A stretch of DNA of 64,000 nt from Argopecten irradians (Eukaryota; Mollusca; Bivalvia; Pectinida; Pectinidae). Positions within the stretch are counted from its first letter, which is position 1. Each line of letters starts with the position of its first letter. A program made the translations under genes and the position numbers. The stretch is taken from contig NC_091136.1 in the NCBI RefSeq assembly GCF_041381155.1, positions 45,746,284 through 45,810,283 on the forward strand, written 5' to 3'. This document shows, piece by piece, positions 50,733-62,786 of the stretch. The notes beneath the pieces were generated by a model. That model saw only the letters and a program-made list of their open reading frames with translations, did not search any database and was not told where the DNA came from.

Positions 50733-52469
50733 TTAGCTTCTATGACTTCTCTGCCTGATGTAGTTACATGACCTGAGAGAGATCCACCACCTAGATAGGG
50801 ATACATCCTCTTGTCCAAGCTCTCTCAGCGCGAGCTCCTTCGCCCTATTCAGCTGTGCAGTCGTCACTGTTTTTAACCATCCATCTAGTTTCAATTTTAT
50901 CCTTTCGTATTCAGTCTTTGGCTCTTCCTGGTTATTCGTAGCTTCTTTCTTGATCGGCTCCGGCTTTGCTGGAGTGCTGTTTTCTTTTTTTGTTGATGTT
51001 AACGCTAGCAGTTCTTTCTCTTTGTTGGCAGACGCCCACTGTCCCGGATCAGTGAACCGTGGCCTAATATCATGCACAGCTTTTACAAGGATACTCTCGG
51101 TGGAAATTCCGTGTCTACCGCGCTGGAAAATACTTCCTAATTTCACAAGTGAATCTCCCTGTCGAACATGTATAAGATTTACGGAAGACGCGTGTTTTTC
51201 GTGATACTGAAGAAATTCCTCGGGATTTGCTTTGATATACTTTAGGTATATCAACAGGAGTTGGTAATCCACACGAATGTCTTCTTCGTCATCGCCTTTT
51301 TTCTTGGATGTCGATTTCGAATTTTTCTTGCTTTTGTTATTATTTGATTGTTGATCCTCAAAACTTACTACAGATGTTGAATGTTCCTCTGTGCTACACT
51401 CCAGTTCATATAGATCTAATAACCCTAGTACCTTCGGTGGAGGCATTTTTCTAGCCTTGTCCCTTTCTATCCGATCTCGATTTCTTTGCTGCAACAGTTG
51501 CATGAATTGTCGCTTCTTGGCACCAGCAGGTGAAACCTCTTCCACTTCAAACCCGGCATCCTTTAGAACCTTATCATGGCAGTTAAAGAAACTTTTCTTT
51601 GGAAGAGAATGTTCTAGATCTTCTTTTGTTATTTTGAAGGATCTTCTGGTTTCCATGCCCCTTCGGGGTGAGTTCGACATGTTTGTATTAGCTGTTGATG
51701 GACGTTGTGAACGCGATGCGGATGAACGACTCACACAGTTCCGTACGGAATGTTCATATCGTCCTGGAGTTCTTGGTGTGATAGAAGATTTAGGTCTAAC
51801 GTGATTTCCAAACAAACATTTACTTTTTGAGACTGACGAGCAAGACCTTGGTCTCAGGCGAGATTGCACAAAAGGATTGCCATTGGGTGTACTAGTCCTT
51901 AATATCTCGGTATCATCTAACACGATCTCATCAAAAGTTATTTCGCGGCGAAGTGTGTCTTTCCTTGTGACATCTGTACCGTCATATATTTCCTTTTCTT
52001 CCTTTATAACATTTAACGATGAATCTTTGCGAATAATCGATTTCGCGTGACACGAATCGGAAGATGTTGTAGTCCGTTTTTTATCACATGCATATTCGTC
52101 TATGTCCGTTTCTTTGTCAGTAACAACAGGAGCGCGAGATTCCTGACAGAGGTCTAGTCTCAAATCAACATCGATTTTCAACTGTTTCCTCTCGTCTTCC
52201 TGTTCTATTGTTTCACGACCATCACATACAGCCACCTTGCTTCCGTCATCTAAATTAGATGAAACGTGAACAGTGGTTACATTAGAATCAGGCTTCTCCG
52301 TAAACACATTATGATCACTGCGGTTGTGCTCGAATAATGTCCCGGTGGCCCTAACAACATGATCACTGTCTTTCGCTTTCCTTTTTTCACCACTTGATAT
52401 TCGGTTGTTGTTCTTGGGTTTATTGAAATGGTTGTTTCTAACCTCTGAATTTTCTTTGTCCGCCACCAT
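50733..52469 (-). CDS. Intronless hypothetical protein, 578 aa, disordered N-half and conserved-looking C-half
   Basis: Longest frame of the window, single exon, not recognised. Residues 1-290 are low in hydrophobics and rich in Lys, Arg, Ser, Asp and Glu (RLRPRSCSSVSKSK, RPKSSITPRTPGR, SRSQRPSTANT), so probably disordered and possibly nuclear. Residues 317-345 are a basic helix (QLLQQRNRDRIERDKARK). After a Lys-rich acidic linker (KSTSKKKGDDEED), residues 401-472 read as a compact domain (YQLLLIYLKYIKANPEEFLQ, VKLGSIFQRGRHG, HDIRPRFTDPGQWASA). Residues 520-578 form another helix (KLDGWLKTVTTAQLNRAKE) ending in WWISLRSCNYIRQRS. No signal peptide or membrane segment. The plus-strand frame at 51391-51804 is a shadow. 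Confidence 0.85.
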   Translation of the reverse strand: MVADKENSEVRNNHFNKPKNNNRISSGEKRKAKDSDHVVRATGTLFEHNRSDHNVFTEKPDSNVTTVHVSSNLDDGSKVAVCDGRETIEQEDERKQLKIDVDLRLDLCQESRAPVVTDKETDIDEYACDKKRTTTSSDSCHAKSIIRKDSSLNVIKEEKEIYDGTDVTRKDTLRREITFDEIVLDDTEILRTSTPNGNPFVQSRLRPRSCSSVSKSKCLFGNHVRPKSSITPRTPGRYEHSVRNCVSRSSASRSQRPSTANTNMSNSPRRGMETRRSFKITKEDLEHSLPKKSFFNCHDKVLKDAGFEVEEVSPAGAKKRQFMQLLQQRNRDRIERDKARKMPPPKVLGLLDLYELECSTEEHSTSVVSFEDQQSNNNKSKKNSKSTSKKKGDDEEDIRVDYQLLLIYLKYIKANPEEFLQYHEKHASSVNLIHVRQGDSLVKLGSIFQRGRHGISTESILVKAVHDIRPRFTDPGQWASANKEKELLALTSTKKENSTPAKPEPIKKEATNNQEEPKTEYERIKLKLDGWLKTVTTAQLNRAKELALRELGQEDVSLSRWWISLRSCNYIRQRSHRS

Positions 52470-54561
52470 TGTTGAAACCTATGTTTTTCTTTTCAAGAGA
52501 AAGTTTGTGCAAATATCTAAACAAATGTTCTTTTGTCAATATATATACTTTAAAAATTAAAGCAATATTGGTAAGATAATCACCTTTCCTTTTCAATGTT
52601 CATGTAAGCTTCTAAAAGCCCGGTGTATATGATCGTAAAGAAATTCGACGTGTGACAAAATTAACTAGCACCATGAAGTACCTCGTAGGTATTTACCTAT
52701 TATGAGTAGGAATTTAAAAAAAAAATTAGTTATAACTGGCTGAACACTAATCCAGTGAAAACGTCTATGTCCTTGAATAAACTGACAATGTGTTTGTTGT
52801 ATTTCCGCACCACTTCACTCCAACAAAGGTTACGGTCATCATGTTGTTTCATTAGTTATGTTCCTTGTGTATGGTTGCCTCCAACCAAACTCAAACGCTG
52901 GCCGATCGACGTACCGATCCTGGGTGTACGGGTGGGGTGTGTTTTTTCCCGATAAGGTACCAATTGGCTTAATGTAAATATATATTGTTAAGGACTGTCT
53001 GTCTCCTGGTGTGGTCGAGTGTGATCCGCCTGGAGCCCTAAAAGAACGAGACTGACCTAAGTGACTATTTAACAAGAACAACACGAGATAAAATCAAAGC
53101 AAAACGCATGTATTATACATGTTTGCCTTTGTAAGTGTTTGTATTGAAATAACATTGTATTGCTTCTCTAATATTAGGCGTACGGTTCACTAGTAACAAG
53201 GGCATTACAATACACAATGTAATGAGTAGATATTGTCAGATTCAATGAATTTGGAAGCATTAAACGAAATAGTACAGAATGGTAAGGCAATATAGTTTCA
53301 TTTGGACAAACCATGACTAGGATTCAGTACTACCGAGTATGGGAGATATATGTAGCTATACATAAGTATGTAGCTTGAATAAAAAAAACTATTTTAGTAC
53401 AAAATCCGTATAAAATTCAGTTATTTTGCTTGTGTCATATTGCTGCATTATTTTGTCACTAGTGTCCTAGAGTGATAGCCATTGACTGTGCCAGGCATGA
53501 AAGCATTAATTAGCATTAATATTTCTTGAGTTACATTAAATTTAATATAATAAATGAAGATCACACTGCACCGATAGAAGAATGATTTGAAATGGATTTT
53601 TTGTTACTTTAATGTGTGTTTTTGAGGGATCTTTGCTAAAATTATATTTACAAAAATGGTGAATAAATGTTCAACCTACTTAAAACAGGAACAGTGCGTC
53701 GCCAGTCTACTACATAATTAAAGTCAATCAATCAAGTACATATATATATATATATATATATATATCACTAGTCACTAGCTACTCCTGTGGTCAGCACCTT
53801 TATATTTCTTCTAGACAAATACTTGATAAATTCGGATCTGATCTGTTACCTATAGAGAGATCCGTATCAGGATATGGAATGTGTCTTTATTCTGATAAGT
53901 AGAATAGAGTCAAGCTATGTAAACTAATCTAGATATGTGACACAGATAAATATTAGAGAAGTGACTGATAGCTATCTAAATTCTTCCGCAAGTGTTTATA
54001 TGGTAATGTTACAGGGCTTTATAGTACAAAGCAAACGTATGGACATAACCATCAATTATGTAGTTTAAAGTCCCACAATTATACATTTTCATGTTTTCAT
54101 GTAACAGATACCAGAAAAACAGAAAATAAGTATTCATTGCGGAATTTAAATCCATTATTTACCATATCCATTTTTTACATTACGATCAAGTGTATCGCAG
54201 GAAAGACCTGTTCAAGGATGTTTCCATTTTTAAGTGTGTGGCAAATCATTTAAGTACAAGATTGAATTATAATCGTAAGGTTGATGCTTCAATACGTTTG
54301 CGGTGGTGGTGTTGATTGCTAGTAGTACTTCTACAGGTTAAAACACTAATTGGAAATCTTTGATGTTGGGTAACTTTGTAGACAAGGTTATTTTGAAAAC
54401 AAACAGACTAGATATGAAGGCAAGAATAATAACAATAAAGAAAACAAAATTGCTTTAATTTAAATTTAAGTTCAAATACTGGTGTTTTGTATTTCTAGTG
54501 TGTTTGCAAAATCTGATGACAGAATACCTATGGCGAAAACAAATCATTAATTACTTAAGTA
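52470..54561. other. Intergenic, upstream of the 578-residue gene
   Basis: AT-rich. A GC-richer block at 52840-53060 (GTGTACGGGTGGGGTG, CTCCTGGTGTGGTCGAG) looks like repeat DNA rather than an exon. No gene is supported. Confidence 0.45.
53738..53766. repeat. (TA)n microsatellite
   Basis: Uninterrupted TA dinucleotides of roughly 26 bases. Confidence 0.95.
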
Positions 54562-54711
54562 TTGATGCCACTATTTTTTTAATTTTTATCGGGGTATGAA
54601 ACAATATTGTTTGCAAACTGTGTGAATCCGCGTCCGCTACGCGGATTCTCACAAAAGTTTGCAAACATTTTTTTCATAACCCGATAGAATTATACAATAG
54701 TGACATCATTG
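54562..54711. repeat. Large near-perfect palindrome (foldback)
   Basis: Arms pair from TGATGCCACTAT (54562) to ATAGTGACATCA (about 54711). They include TATCGGGGTATGAA against TTCATAACCCGATA, TTTGCAAACTGTGTGAATCC against GGATTCTCACAAAAGTTTGC, and the centre CCGCGTCCGCTACGCGG. This is a stable hairpin of about 150 bp. Confidence 0.85.
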
Positions 54712-57357
54712 CTTATAATTAATTTTATAATCTATTAAATTAAGTATAAAGTATGTTTAAATGTACCATTCTAATGATTTTCAAGGGATTGTTTTTCCGA
54801 ATCAATAAATACGCAATCTATTGTGACGTCGGGGCTTCGCGCCATTCCCAGATTTTGTTTCATAGTGGTATGCAAAAGAGAGTATTGGCCAATCAGGAAG
54901 CCAGATTTCGTATAAAAAAAAAAAAAAAAAAAGAATAATTATAAACCTGTGAAGCAATGATTTGTTCCTGTGCCAACCAATGTAAAAACAGGAATCACAA
55001 TTTAGGGTTAACTTACACCAAATTCCAAAGCTAACAACGAAACAGCAAGATAAGACCTACAGAGATCGTGGCACTCTACAAACCATCATTAGCAGAATAA
55101 AACTTAGTCTCTCTCATAAAATTATTATTGAATTGTTATATGAATTGGTCGGTTAATAGTTGTTACACGATTATGTAGTTTGATATTGTGAATACATTTT
55201 CTGTTGTTGCTTTTATGATATCTCGGAGTTGTAACAGAAATACCAATGTAACGTATAGCGTTAGGATCCTGGTAACCGCTAAGTCTATTATCAATTAGTT
55301 TCAAAACATGAGTAGATGATATAGGTTTGTGACTTCTAAGTAGTATAATTTTTATTTACCAATGCGATGCATTTTAACATACAAATTACCTTGTTGAAAC
55401 TACGAATAGATCCTCTTCAGTTCCAATTATCTATTCCAATGTAGACTAGGTGGACACTTTATGGCTCTGCAACTAAAATGTAAGTAATATGTTTGTTTTC
55501 AATGATTCATGTTACGCAAATTCATCTATAAAACAGAGATAAAAAGATATATGACAACATGTAGTCATAAGCAGTGTTTCAAATCAATGGCACATGTATG
55601 ATAACCACTTATCCATGCCTGAGATAAGAGTTATAACAAACTCCAACATTGGTGTTTTTAAGTGTTCTGTTTATAAATTATTCGTTCTTTTCCGATTTAA
55701 ATGTTTTGCATAGTTCTTATGACTATGGTTTTCAGAGTGAATATCTGATAAATTAAATGAACAAATACCCCCAATAATAGTTTCATGGCTAATTTTAAGT
55801 GGCCGAGACATTATAAAATAAAACATATCCTTGACTTACCGTGATTCGAACTTCATGTATTTGAAAGTCAAACGTTATGTTTACGCAACCACTTTCTTAG
55901 TAATAATAACAGTATCGTATCGTAGGGTTATTCTACAGTGGCAACGCAATATTAAGAATGCCTCGTTATGTAACAGAACTAAGCACAGTCTTAAAGATAA
56001 CAATGTGTGTGTATTCTCAGTAATAAACTATTCATCTTAAAACTAGTAAATATTGTCAATGTTGACACGAGAGTTGGATTTGTATAGCCGGTGTCGTAAT
56101 ATCCGGATTATCGGGACGAATATACCCCGGACACAATGGTCAGTACTGATAAAACTAGAGTGTTGGTTTAACTCATTAAGTCGGGTCATTCTGTAAAGGT
56201 CACACTAAGGTATGTCTATAAAATAAAACCTTTATATCACGATTAGTTTCGTCCCCCATAAATCAATGTAGACCGTCAGATACTTTTTAGATAAGGTTAT
56301 TATATATATTATACTATACTAGTGTTCATCATAACACTACAAAGACGAATAGTCAGTGCACAAACAATGAAAGCTTATATTATTACATATTAAGTTTTAC
56401 CAAAAGTTATTTTTCATTAACGCATTTGAATATAGAAGTATATTTACGATACTTGTAATGGATATTTTGCACACAAATTATCCATTCATATGATAAAATA
56501 TCATTACATGGGTATTACTCTGTCAACCTCGTTCATCATAAATATATTAATATTTCCGGTGTGTAAAGACTGATGCGCTTCAAACACCGACATAGCTACA
56601 ATTCTTTTTTACGATTTATTAAAATATCGTTTATTTCAAAAGAAAAAAACAGCAAAATATAAATAACTAATATCTACTCTATATATATACGAATTTGTTG
56701 TTTCAATATATGAGTTAATTGATTTTCTTTATAATCTTGTTCTTAGTTAGTTTTCTTCTACTTACCTATATTCAGCAAATTTGTCCCGAGTTTTCCAGTG
56801 AAAAAAAGTTAAAATCCGCAACAACTCCAGCTCGGGTAGTATAGACCTATCATAATGAAATCAGCGCCGTAAGTACCTCGGGTACTAGTTAGGGTGGGGA
56901 GAGAATAAACAATGACCTTAAACATTAGCTCTGACTCGTTCACCTGTCACTTATATACACAACAAATAGCGGTGGGACATTTAAATAAATTTAAGGATGG
57001 ATCGAGTTCAGAAATTGACACCTCCTATTAAAATGCCCCTTTATTAGAATACCTTTGAGGCGGTATATGCCAGATTAATGCATGCCTTGTTTCCCATTAA
57101 ATATGTTCAATTATTTCACATTACTATACCTACACTTGCAATGGATCGTTATAATATCTAGAAACGATTCGTGTAAACAGACTCCTCAATACATTAGTAT
57201 CTAATATATATTTTTCATATCGAAGGTCAAGCCAGTTTAAGTATTTGCGTTGTACTTTATCATAAACAAACACAAATATGTATTAACCGGGTATGTAATG
57301 TGTATTTGTAAGTAATATTGTAATGTTACTTAATGTGTTGATTACCGCGTTAATTTT
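54712..57357. other. Intergenic, AT-rich
   Basis: Contains a poly(A) run at about 54914-54931 and a CGTCGGGGCTTCGCGCC block near 54827, probably part of the same foldback repeat. No gene is supported; the frame at 55831-56040 has no motif. Confidence 0.45.
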
Positions 57358-57504
57358 GGTGAAGTAGGTTCTTGGTTCTATCCCCTGGTCGAGACACACC
57401 AAAGTCCATAAAAGTGGTAGTTTCTACTACTGCTTAGCGCTCAGCATACCGGGAGTAGAACGACTGGTTCGCCCGTAGTCAGTATTATGTGACCTGGTGG
57501 AGTT
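57358..57504 (+). mobile_element. SINE-like element, 5' part, interrupted by a LINE
   Basis: GGTTCTATCCCCTGG, GAGACACACCAAAGTC, GCGCTCAGCATAC and GGTTCGCCCGTAG match the copy at 27841-28367. The sequence stops in mid-element at CTGGTGGAGTT (57494-57504) and resumes at 61676. Confidence 0.85.
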
Positions 57505-60500
57505 TTCATTTCATTTCAGAATATTTTATTGTAGTATTACAATTGGGATTGGGCAACAGGCTATGCCTATATTAGCCATCTCCCCGGTAGCTACATGAAT
57601 AACAGTACAATACATAAAATCCATCAATAGAAATATCATATCGTTAACAGAAATTACAAATAATTCAGGAGAATCTCATAAGCTTAAAATAAAGCATAAG
57701 AAATAATTGTCAGATAAGTATCACAATTTTTACAATATGATAAAGATGCTCCACTACCAACAAGGAATAAATGAATTTCATTATTTGAGCAATAATTAGC
57801 ATTTACTCATGTTAATATATATCTATTGAAGTAATTTACAATACATTTGGTGAATGTGTTCCATATAGGGCACAGTGGCATGGACATTTCTCGGGATGTA
57901 ATAGATTATTTTATATTTTTATTTAGAAGTAGAAAAGAAGTTAAGACTTTCTGCAGAAAACATCAATTCGTTTGCTCATGTATTTGATGGAGAGAAAATA
58001 GCATTCGTTGGTGGAAAAGCATATTTAATAAATGTTCACAATATCTTAATGAATACAATTGAAATGCTCTCAGTGTCAATGACATCTCATACAAAACTGG
58101 TATCTCTAATGTATTCATATACAATTTTCAATAATTTATCATTTGAATTAAAATAATGTCAATTATATCCATAGAGGTAAGTGTCGATAGAATGAGGAAT
58201 GTTGATATCTAGTGCAAGAATAGAATTACACAAGCGATTTCTTTGATTATTTTAGAGAGGGCAATAAAGGAAATAATGATAAGAATCTTCAATTGGAAAA
58301 CCACACAGGCAGGCAGGACTGTCGGTTAATTGAGTGTTAAATAAATCAGAGTTTAGATTACTAGCGGAATTTCTTAATTGGCACAATGTAATACTTTTGC
58401 CTCTCGCCAGAATATTTAAATGCTTCCGAATATATTGGAAAATTATCGGTAATACCAGATTGTAAACATTCCTTTTTATTGCACGTATGGATGACATAGA
58501 GGGAAACGGACAGGACGGAGAGTTCCATTCTGACATTAAAGACGGATAAAAGCTATGATTGTATATTTGAGTTCTGGAGGTTGGAATATTAAACAATCTA
58601 GTATGGCGAAAAGTATAGGCAGTACTGGTGTTAATGAATGGTTGTAGTCGGTCTTTTATATGGTTGGGACAGTTATTGTTGAAAATATTATAAAAAGTGA
58701 TATTTTGATGAAGATGTCTTCTCTTAATGAGAGGTACAATACCAATTTCATTATATAATATATTATGACTAGTCCCCTTTCTTAAACCTGTAATTATACG
58801 TATTGCTTCAAGCTGGATTGACTCCAAGAGGTCACATTCTGCCTGGGTACAATTTGATCACACGATACTAGCATATTCAAGAATAGGTCGGATAAAAGAA
58901 GTATATACAGTTGTTAAAGACTTTCTATCTATTTTGTATTTTAACATTCGGAGTATATTTATCTTTTTATATGCTTTTTCATAAATGAAATTGACATGAT
59001 TCGACCAATTAGCCATAGAATTAAAGAAGAGACCAAGATGTTTGTGGTTAGTTACATTCACTATCGTACGGTTATTAAAGACTAGGTCAGGATGTAAAGC
59101 CTGGGAGTCAGTCCGCCTTGAAAATAGAAGAGCTACTCGTTTATCTGGATTAAAAGCAATTCCCCAAGCGTTTGCCCACAAAGTTTTTCTAAGATCAGAA
59201 TTTAAGATATTTGCAGATTCATGTCCGTCTCCCTATATAAGTGTACATAATGATGTGTCATCATCAAATAGTTTTACGTTAGAATTTAAAATTTCACTAA
59301 TATCATTTATGTATAAAAGAAAGAGATAGGGACCTAACACTGAACCTTGTAGTACACCTGCCTGAATGGTTTTCCAAGAAGATCTGAATCCATCAACGAC
59401 CACTCTCTGCATCCTATTACATAAGTACGATGAAAAACACTTAATCATGTTTCCGCTAATACCATTTTTTAAAATTTATATAAGACCATCATGCCAAACG
59501 CGGTCAAATGCTTTACTAATATCACAGAAAACCATTCTTACTTCTTTACCCTTATCCATATGTTTAACAATTGTATCATATATATTCAATAATTGAAAAG
59601 TAGTTGTAAAAACCCAGATTGACTTTTGGAAATAATATTATTCTCTGAAAGAAAATTAAACATGTATTTGAAAACAATCTTTTCTAGTATTTTACTAAAA
59701 ATAGAGGTTACAGAGATTGGTCGAAAATTTGATGGATCAGATCGTAGACCTTTGCCTTTATAAATGGGAGTGACATTGGAATGTTTCCATACATTTGGAA
59801 GAGTACCGGTAGAAATAGACTTGTTAAATATGATGTGAAGTGGTTTAATTAGCGAATTAGATACATTTTTAATAAATTTGGGGGGAATAGTATCCGGGCC
59901 AGCTGGTTTATTAACGTTGAGGAGATGTAACTGGTCTTTAATATCTTGTTCAGTGATATTAATATTAGAGAAGAGATGTTGAGGTTGGGGACAGTTAGGG
60001 GGTAAATCATCAGCATTCTTATTGGAGACAGATATAGAAGTGAAATAATTGTTAAAAGATTAAGCTTTATCAATAGGATGTAAGTTTAACTCCCCATTTA
60101 TGACCAATGGGGCATCAGTTTCATTTTTTGATTTTAGATTCATAACTGATTTGGCGATACGCCACCATTTACCAGGAGGGATAGACTTATCAACTAAGGA
60201 TGATTGGAGTTTACAAAGGTACTTTTCTTTTGCCTCTCGGATAGAAGAAATGGTTCTAAACTTGTTCCAAGAGGCAGGGGTATTGGTTAATTTAGCTTTA
60301 GAATGCTGACGATTTCTCTGTCGTATTTTTACTCTAATGTCATTCGTCATCCAAATTTTATCATTGGGCCTAGTAATAGTTACAGGTTTTTTTGGGAACA
60401 TATTGGACAATAGCTGAAAGAATTGTATCAGTGAGAATATCATTCATGTTATTAATATCACCTTTGTAAGCGTTCATTCCAATCGATAGAATTAAGAAAG

Positions 60501-61664
60501 TTGTAAGACCCATCATAGTCTGTGTTATTAAAGTATAAAAGAGTTTTTTTAAAAGCATGCTTCTTCAGAGATTTGAAATTTAGCTCCAAAGTTATTGGAC
60601 AGTGATCACTACAGGACGGACTATGCACTAAGGTATAAGAAACAAGATTAGTATTATTAGTTATGATAACATTTATTAATTTTGAAGACAAAGAAGTAAT
60701 TCTAGTGGGTTCCGAGACGGTATTTTCTAATCCATATTTTAATAGAATTCTATGAAAGTGAGAATTTGGATTCAGATTAATCATATCTTGATTTATATCG
60801 CCCACTAGTATAACGTCTCTTTGTAAATCAACTACATTGTTGAGATTATTATCAAGAATATCCCAATAATTCACTAATGAGTTAGGGGGCCTATAGATAC
60901 ATCCAATGAGAATAGACTTGTTATTAGTAGATATTTCAGTCCAAATGTGTTCAAGATTGTTCGACTCAAGGTCCGGTCTGCGTTTAATATTAATGTTATT
61001 TTTAGCATAAATAAGCACACCACCCCCATTATTATCGCGATCTTTCCTAAACATATTGTCAAAATTTTCCAAGGAAATATTACAATCAGGTATAGAATCA
61101 TGTAAATGTGTTTCAGATATACAGAGTATATCATAATCAGAGAATTCTGCTTCCAGAGTGTCAAGTATATTACGTAAAGAGCAAATATTGATGTGGCATA
61201 AAGATAAGTTTTCTAACTGAGTATTGTATTGTGGACCGGAATTCGGGTGAATATCACCACAAATAGATAAAATGTGATATTTGTATAATTGGAAATTAAT
61301 ATTTTTGAAAAAAGGACAGAAATACACCAGAGAACCAGTCTGATAAAAAGTCAATCACTGTTCCCACCCTATCTGAGCAATATAATTTATCAACCATTGT
61401 CAAAAATCATCATAGTAAATAAAGAGATGTAATTGTGGAGGAAGTAAAACATGAGTGATAATTACCTAAACCTTAAGATATGGAGACTTATCTTGGCTAT
61501 ATTTGAGGATTAGATAGTATGTATGACTGTTCATATTCTGAGATACATGTTGATAATTTGAAGCTAAATATTTTAACAAAAAAGATATTAGAAAATGAAT
61601 CATTAAGCAAAACGCTTCAAATTCTTCCGTTGTTGACATTCTAAATACATATTTTTTTCATATT
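57505..61664 (-). mobile_element. CR1/Jockey-like LINE, 4.16 kb, inserted in a SINE
   Basis: The 11 bp target CTGGTGGAGTT occurs on both sides (57494-57504 and 61665-61675). The 3' end (plus-strand left) has a short TGAAA repeat tail, typical of CR1-like elements. The body carries endonuclease and reverse-transcriptase sequence on the minus strand. The stretch 61355-61664, upstream of the endonuclease, holds no ORF1, so the copy is either 5' truncated or from a family without ORF1. Confidence 0.93.
58085..61354 (-). pseudogene. Broken ORF2 of the LINE: endonuclease, reverse transcriptase, C-terminal region
   Basis: Minus-strand segments in order: an APE-type endonuclease, 61354-60458 (CGDIHPNSGPQ, HINICSLRN, SETHLHDS, GGGVLIYAKN, CIYRPPNS, VGDINQD, SPSCSDHCPI); a linker, 60443-60060 (IWMTNDIRVKIRQRNR); reverse transcriptase, 60059 to about 58858 (NKPAGPDTIPP, NFRPISVTSI, motif A FCDISKAFDRVW, motif B AGVLQGSVLGP, active site LFDDDTSL, NHKHLGLFF); and a C-terminal part, 58827-58085 (LEAIRIITGLRKGTSHN, ending in a Cys/His cluster CLCG...HYFLYCPL). 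Lesions seen: a frameshift near 60458, one at the A-run near 60400, an in-frame stop at 60060-60062, a deletion/frameshift near 59620, a stop near 59490 and a frameshift near 58252. Inactive copy, but young enough to read through. Confidence 0.9.
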
Positions 61665-61675
61665 CTGGTGGAGTT

Positions 61676-61889
61676 CATTGTTTGGTGTCTTCTACGGCAC
61701 GCTTCAGTGATATAGCACTATAAAAAGGACAAGAGTTTAATTCTACAAGGAGACACAACACGAACATACCGCAGTCTCCCAAAACACGCACCTCGCAATT
61801 CACACATGCTACACACTGAATGCGTAGAACGCCGTTCTTGTGTGACCCTGGCTGTTAGTAGGACGTTAACCAAACAAACAAACATTTAG
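61676..61889 (+). mobile_element. SINE-like element, 3' part, beyond the LINE
   Basis: Continues the SINE at 57358-57504: TTGTTTGGTGTCTTC, TGATATAGCACTATAAAAAG, GACCCTGGCTGTTAGTAGGA and CAAACAAACAAAC. Collinear with the uninterrupted copy at 27841-28367. Confidence 0.85.
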
Positions 61890-62624
61890 GTGAAATGATA
61901 TAGATCAACGATATCACGAATGGGCGTAGCCATAATACATGTCACCCATTTGTATATATAAACAATGGATAAAAAATAAAAACCAATCAAATCTAAACGC
62001 CATTATCATGCCTAGGAAAACTTTGGATATTACTCCTAGTCCGAAACATTGTCAAAACATATGCAGATGTCGATTGGATCACGTGACTATATGTTTCTAG
62101 AAGTTATAAACACACCTGTCAAAACTACTCCAAATAAGTAAATAAAACAAAAAATAAGCAACGTTTTTCATTATTAGTTTTAATTATTCATGAAGACAAA
62201 ATTCAAAAATTCAAAATGTACAACGATATATAACTATAAAATTCTGAAAACAAAAAGTATTCAACAACATGTTAAAATCACATTTAAAGAGTTATTTTTT
62301 TATTTCTTGATATGATAATAAGCTACTGTGTTTAGATGTTATTGGTAAATAATCTCCATGCATTAATTAAAAATAATAATAAAAAACTCAAACATAGCAT
62401 GAATGCTGGAAATATCATAATATTACGCCATAGTGGCATGTCGCCAGTCGAATACGTTATAAGACGACCATTCAGGTACAGTTTTGATTTTAGTTTTCTT
62501 ATAGAGTACTATGTCCCGGGAAATTGCGGTATCATCCTTAAAACATAGGACTACATTAACGTCCGGAGAGAAGAACCCGCGCTAGTCCTATGTATGGGAC
62601 AAACGAAAAATTGTCCTAACATAT
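61890..62624. other. Intergenic, AT-rich
   Basis: No gene seen; the frame at 62336-62548 has no motif. Confidence 0.45.
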
Positions 62625-62786
62625 TACCTCAAGCTCTTCACCTTTAAATTGCGAGTTCGATTCCCATGTACCAGGTACTGACCACTAGTCCGTTTTTTGT
62701 TTCTTCGGGTACTTAGTTTTTCCTTCACAATCTAAACTTTACACGTCCTTAAACGACCATGGCTGTTAAAAGGACATTAAACTGAT
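62625..62786 (+). mobile_element. tRNA-derived SINE, 5' incomplete
   Basis: Box B GCGAGTTCGATTCCC at 62651-62665, GTTTCTTCGGGTACTT, and the tail ACGACCATGGCTGTTAAAAG GACATTAAAC shared with the other SINEs of the window. Box A is not clear. Confidence 0.65.

Noticed and set aside
51391..51804. 137-codon plus-strand frame
   Set aside because: Shadow of the 578-residue minus-strand gene.
52755..53084. Frames of 66 and 81 codons in a GC-richer block
   Set aside because: Overlapping on opposite strands, no known motif; looks like repeat sequence, though its family was not identified.
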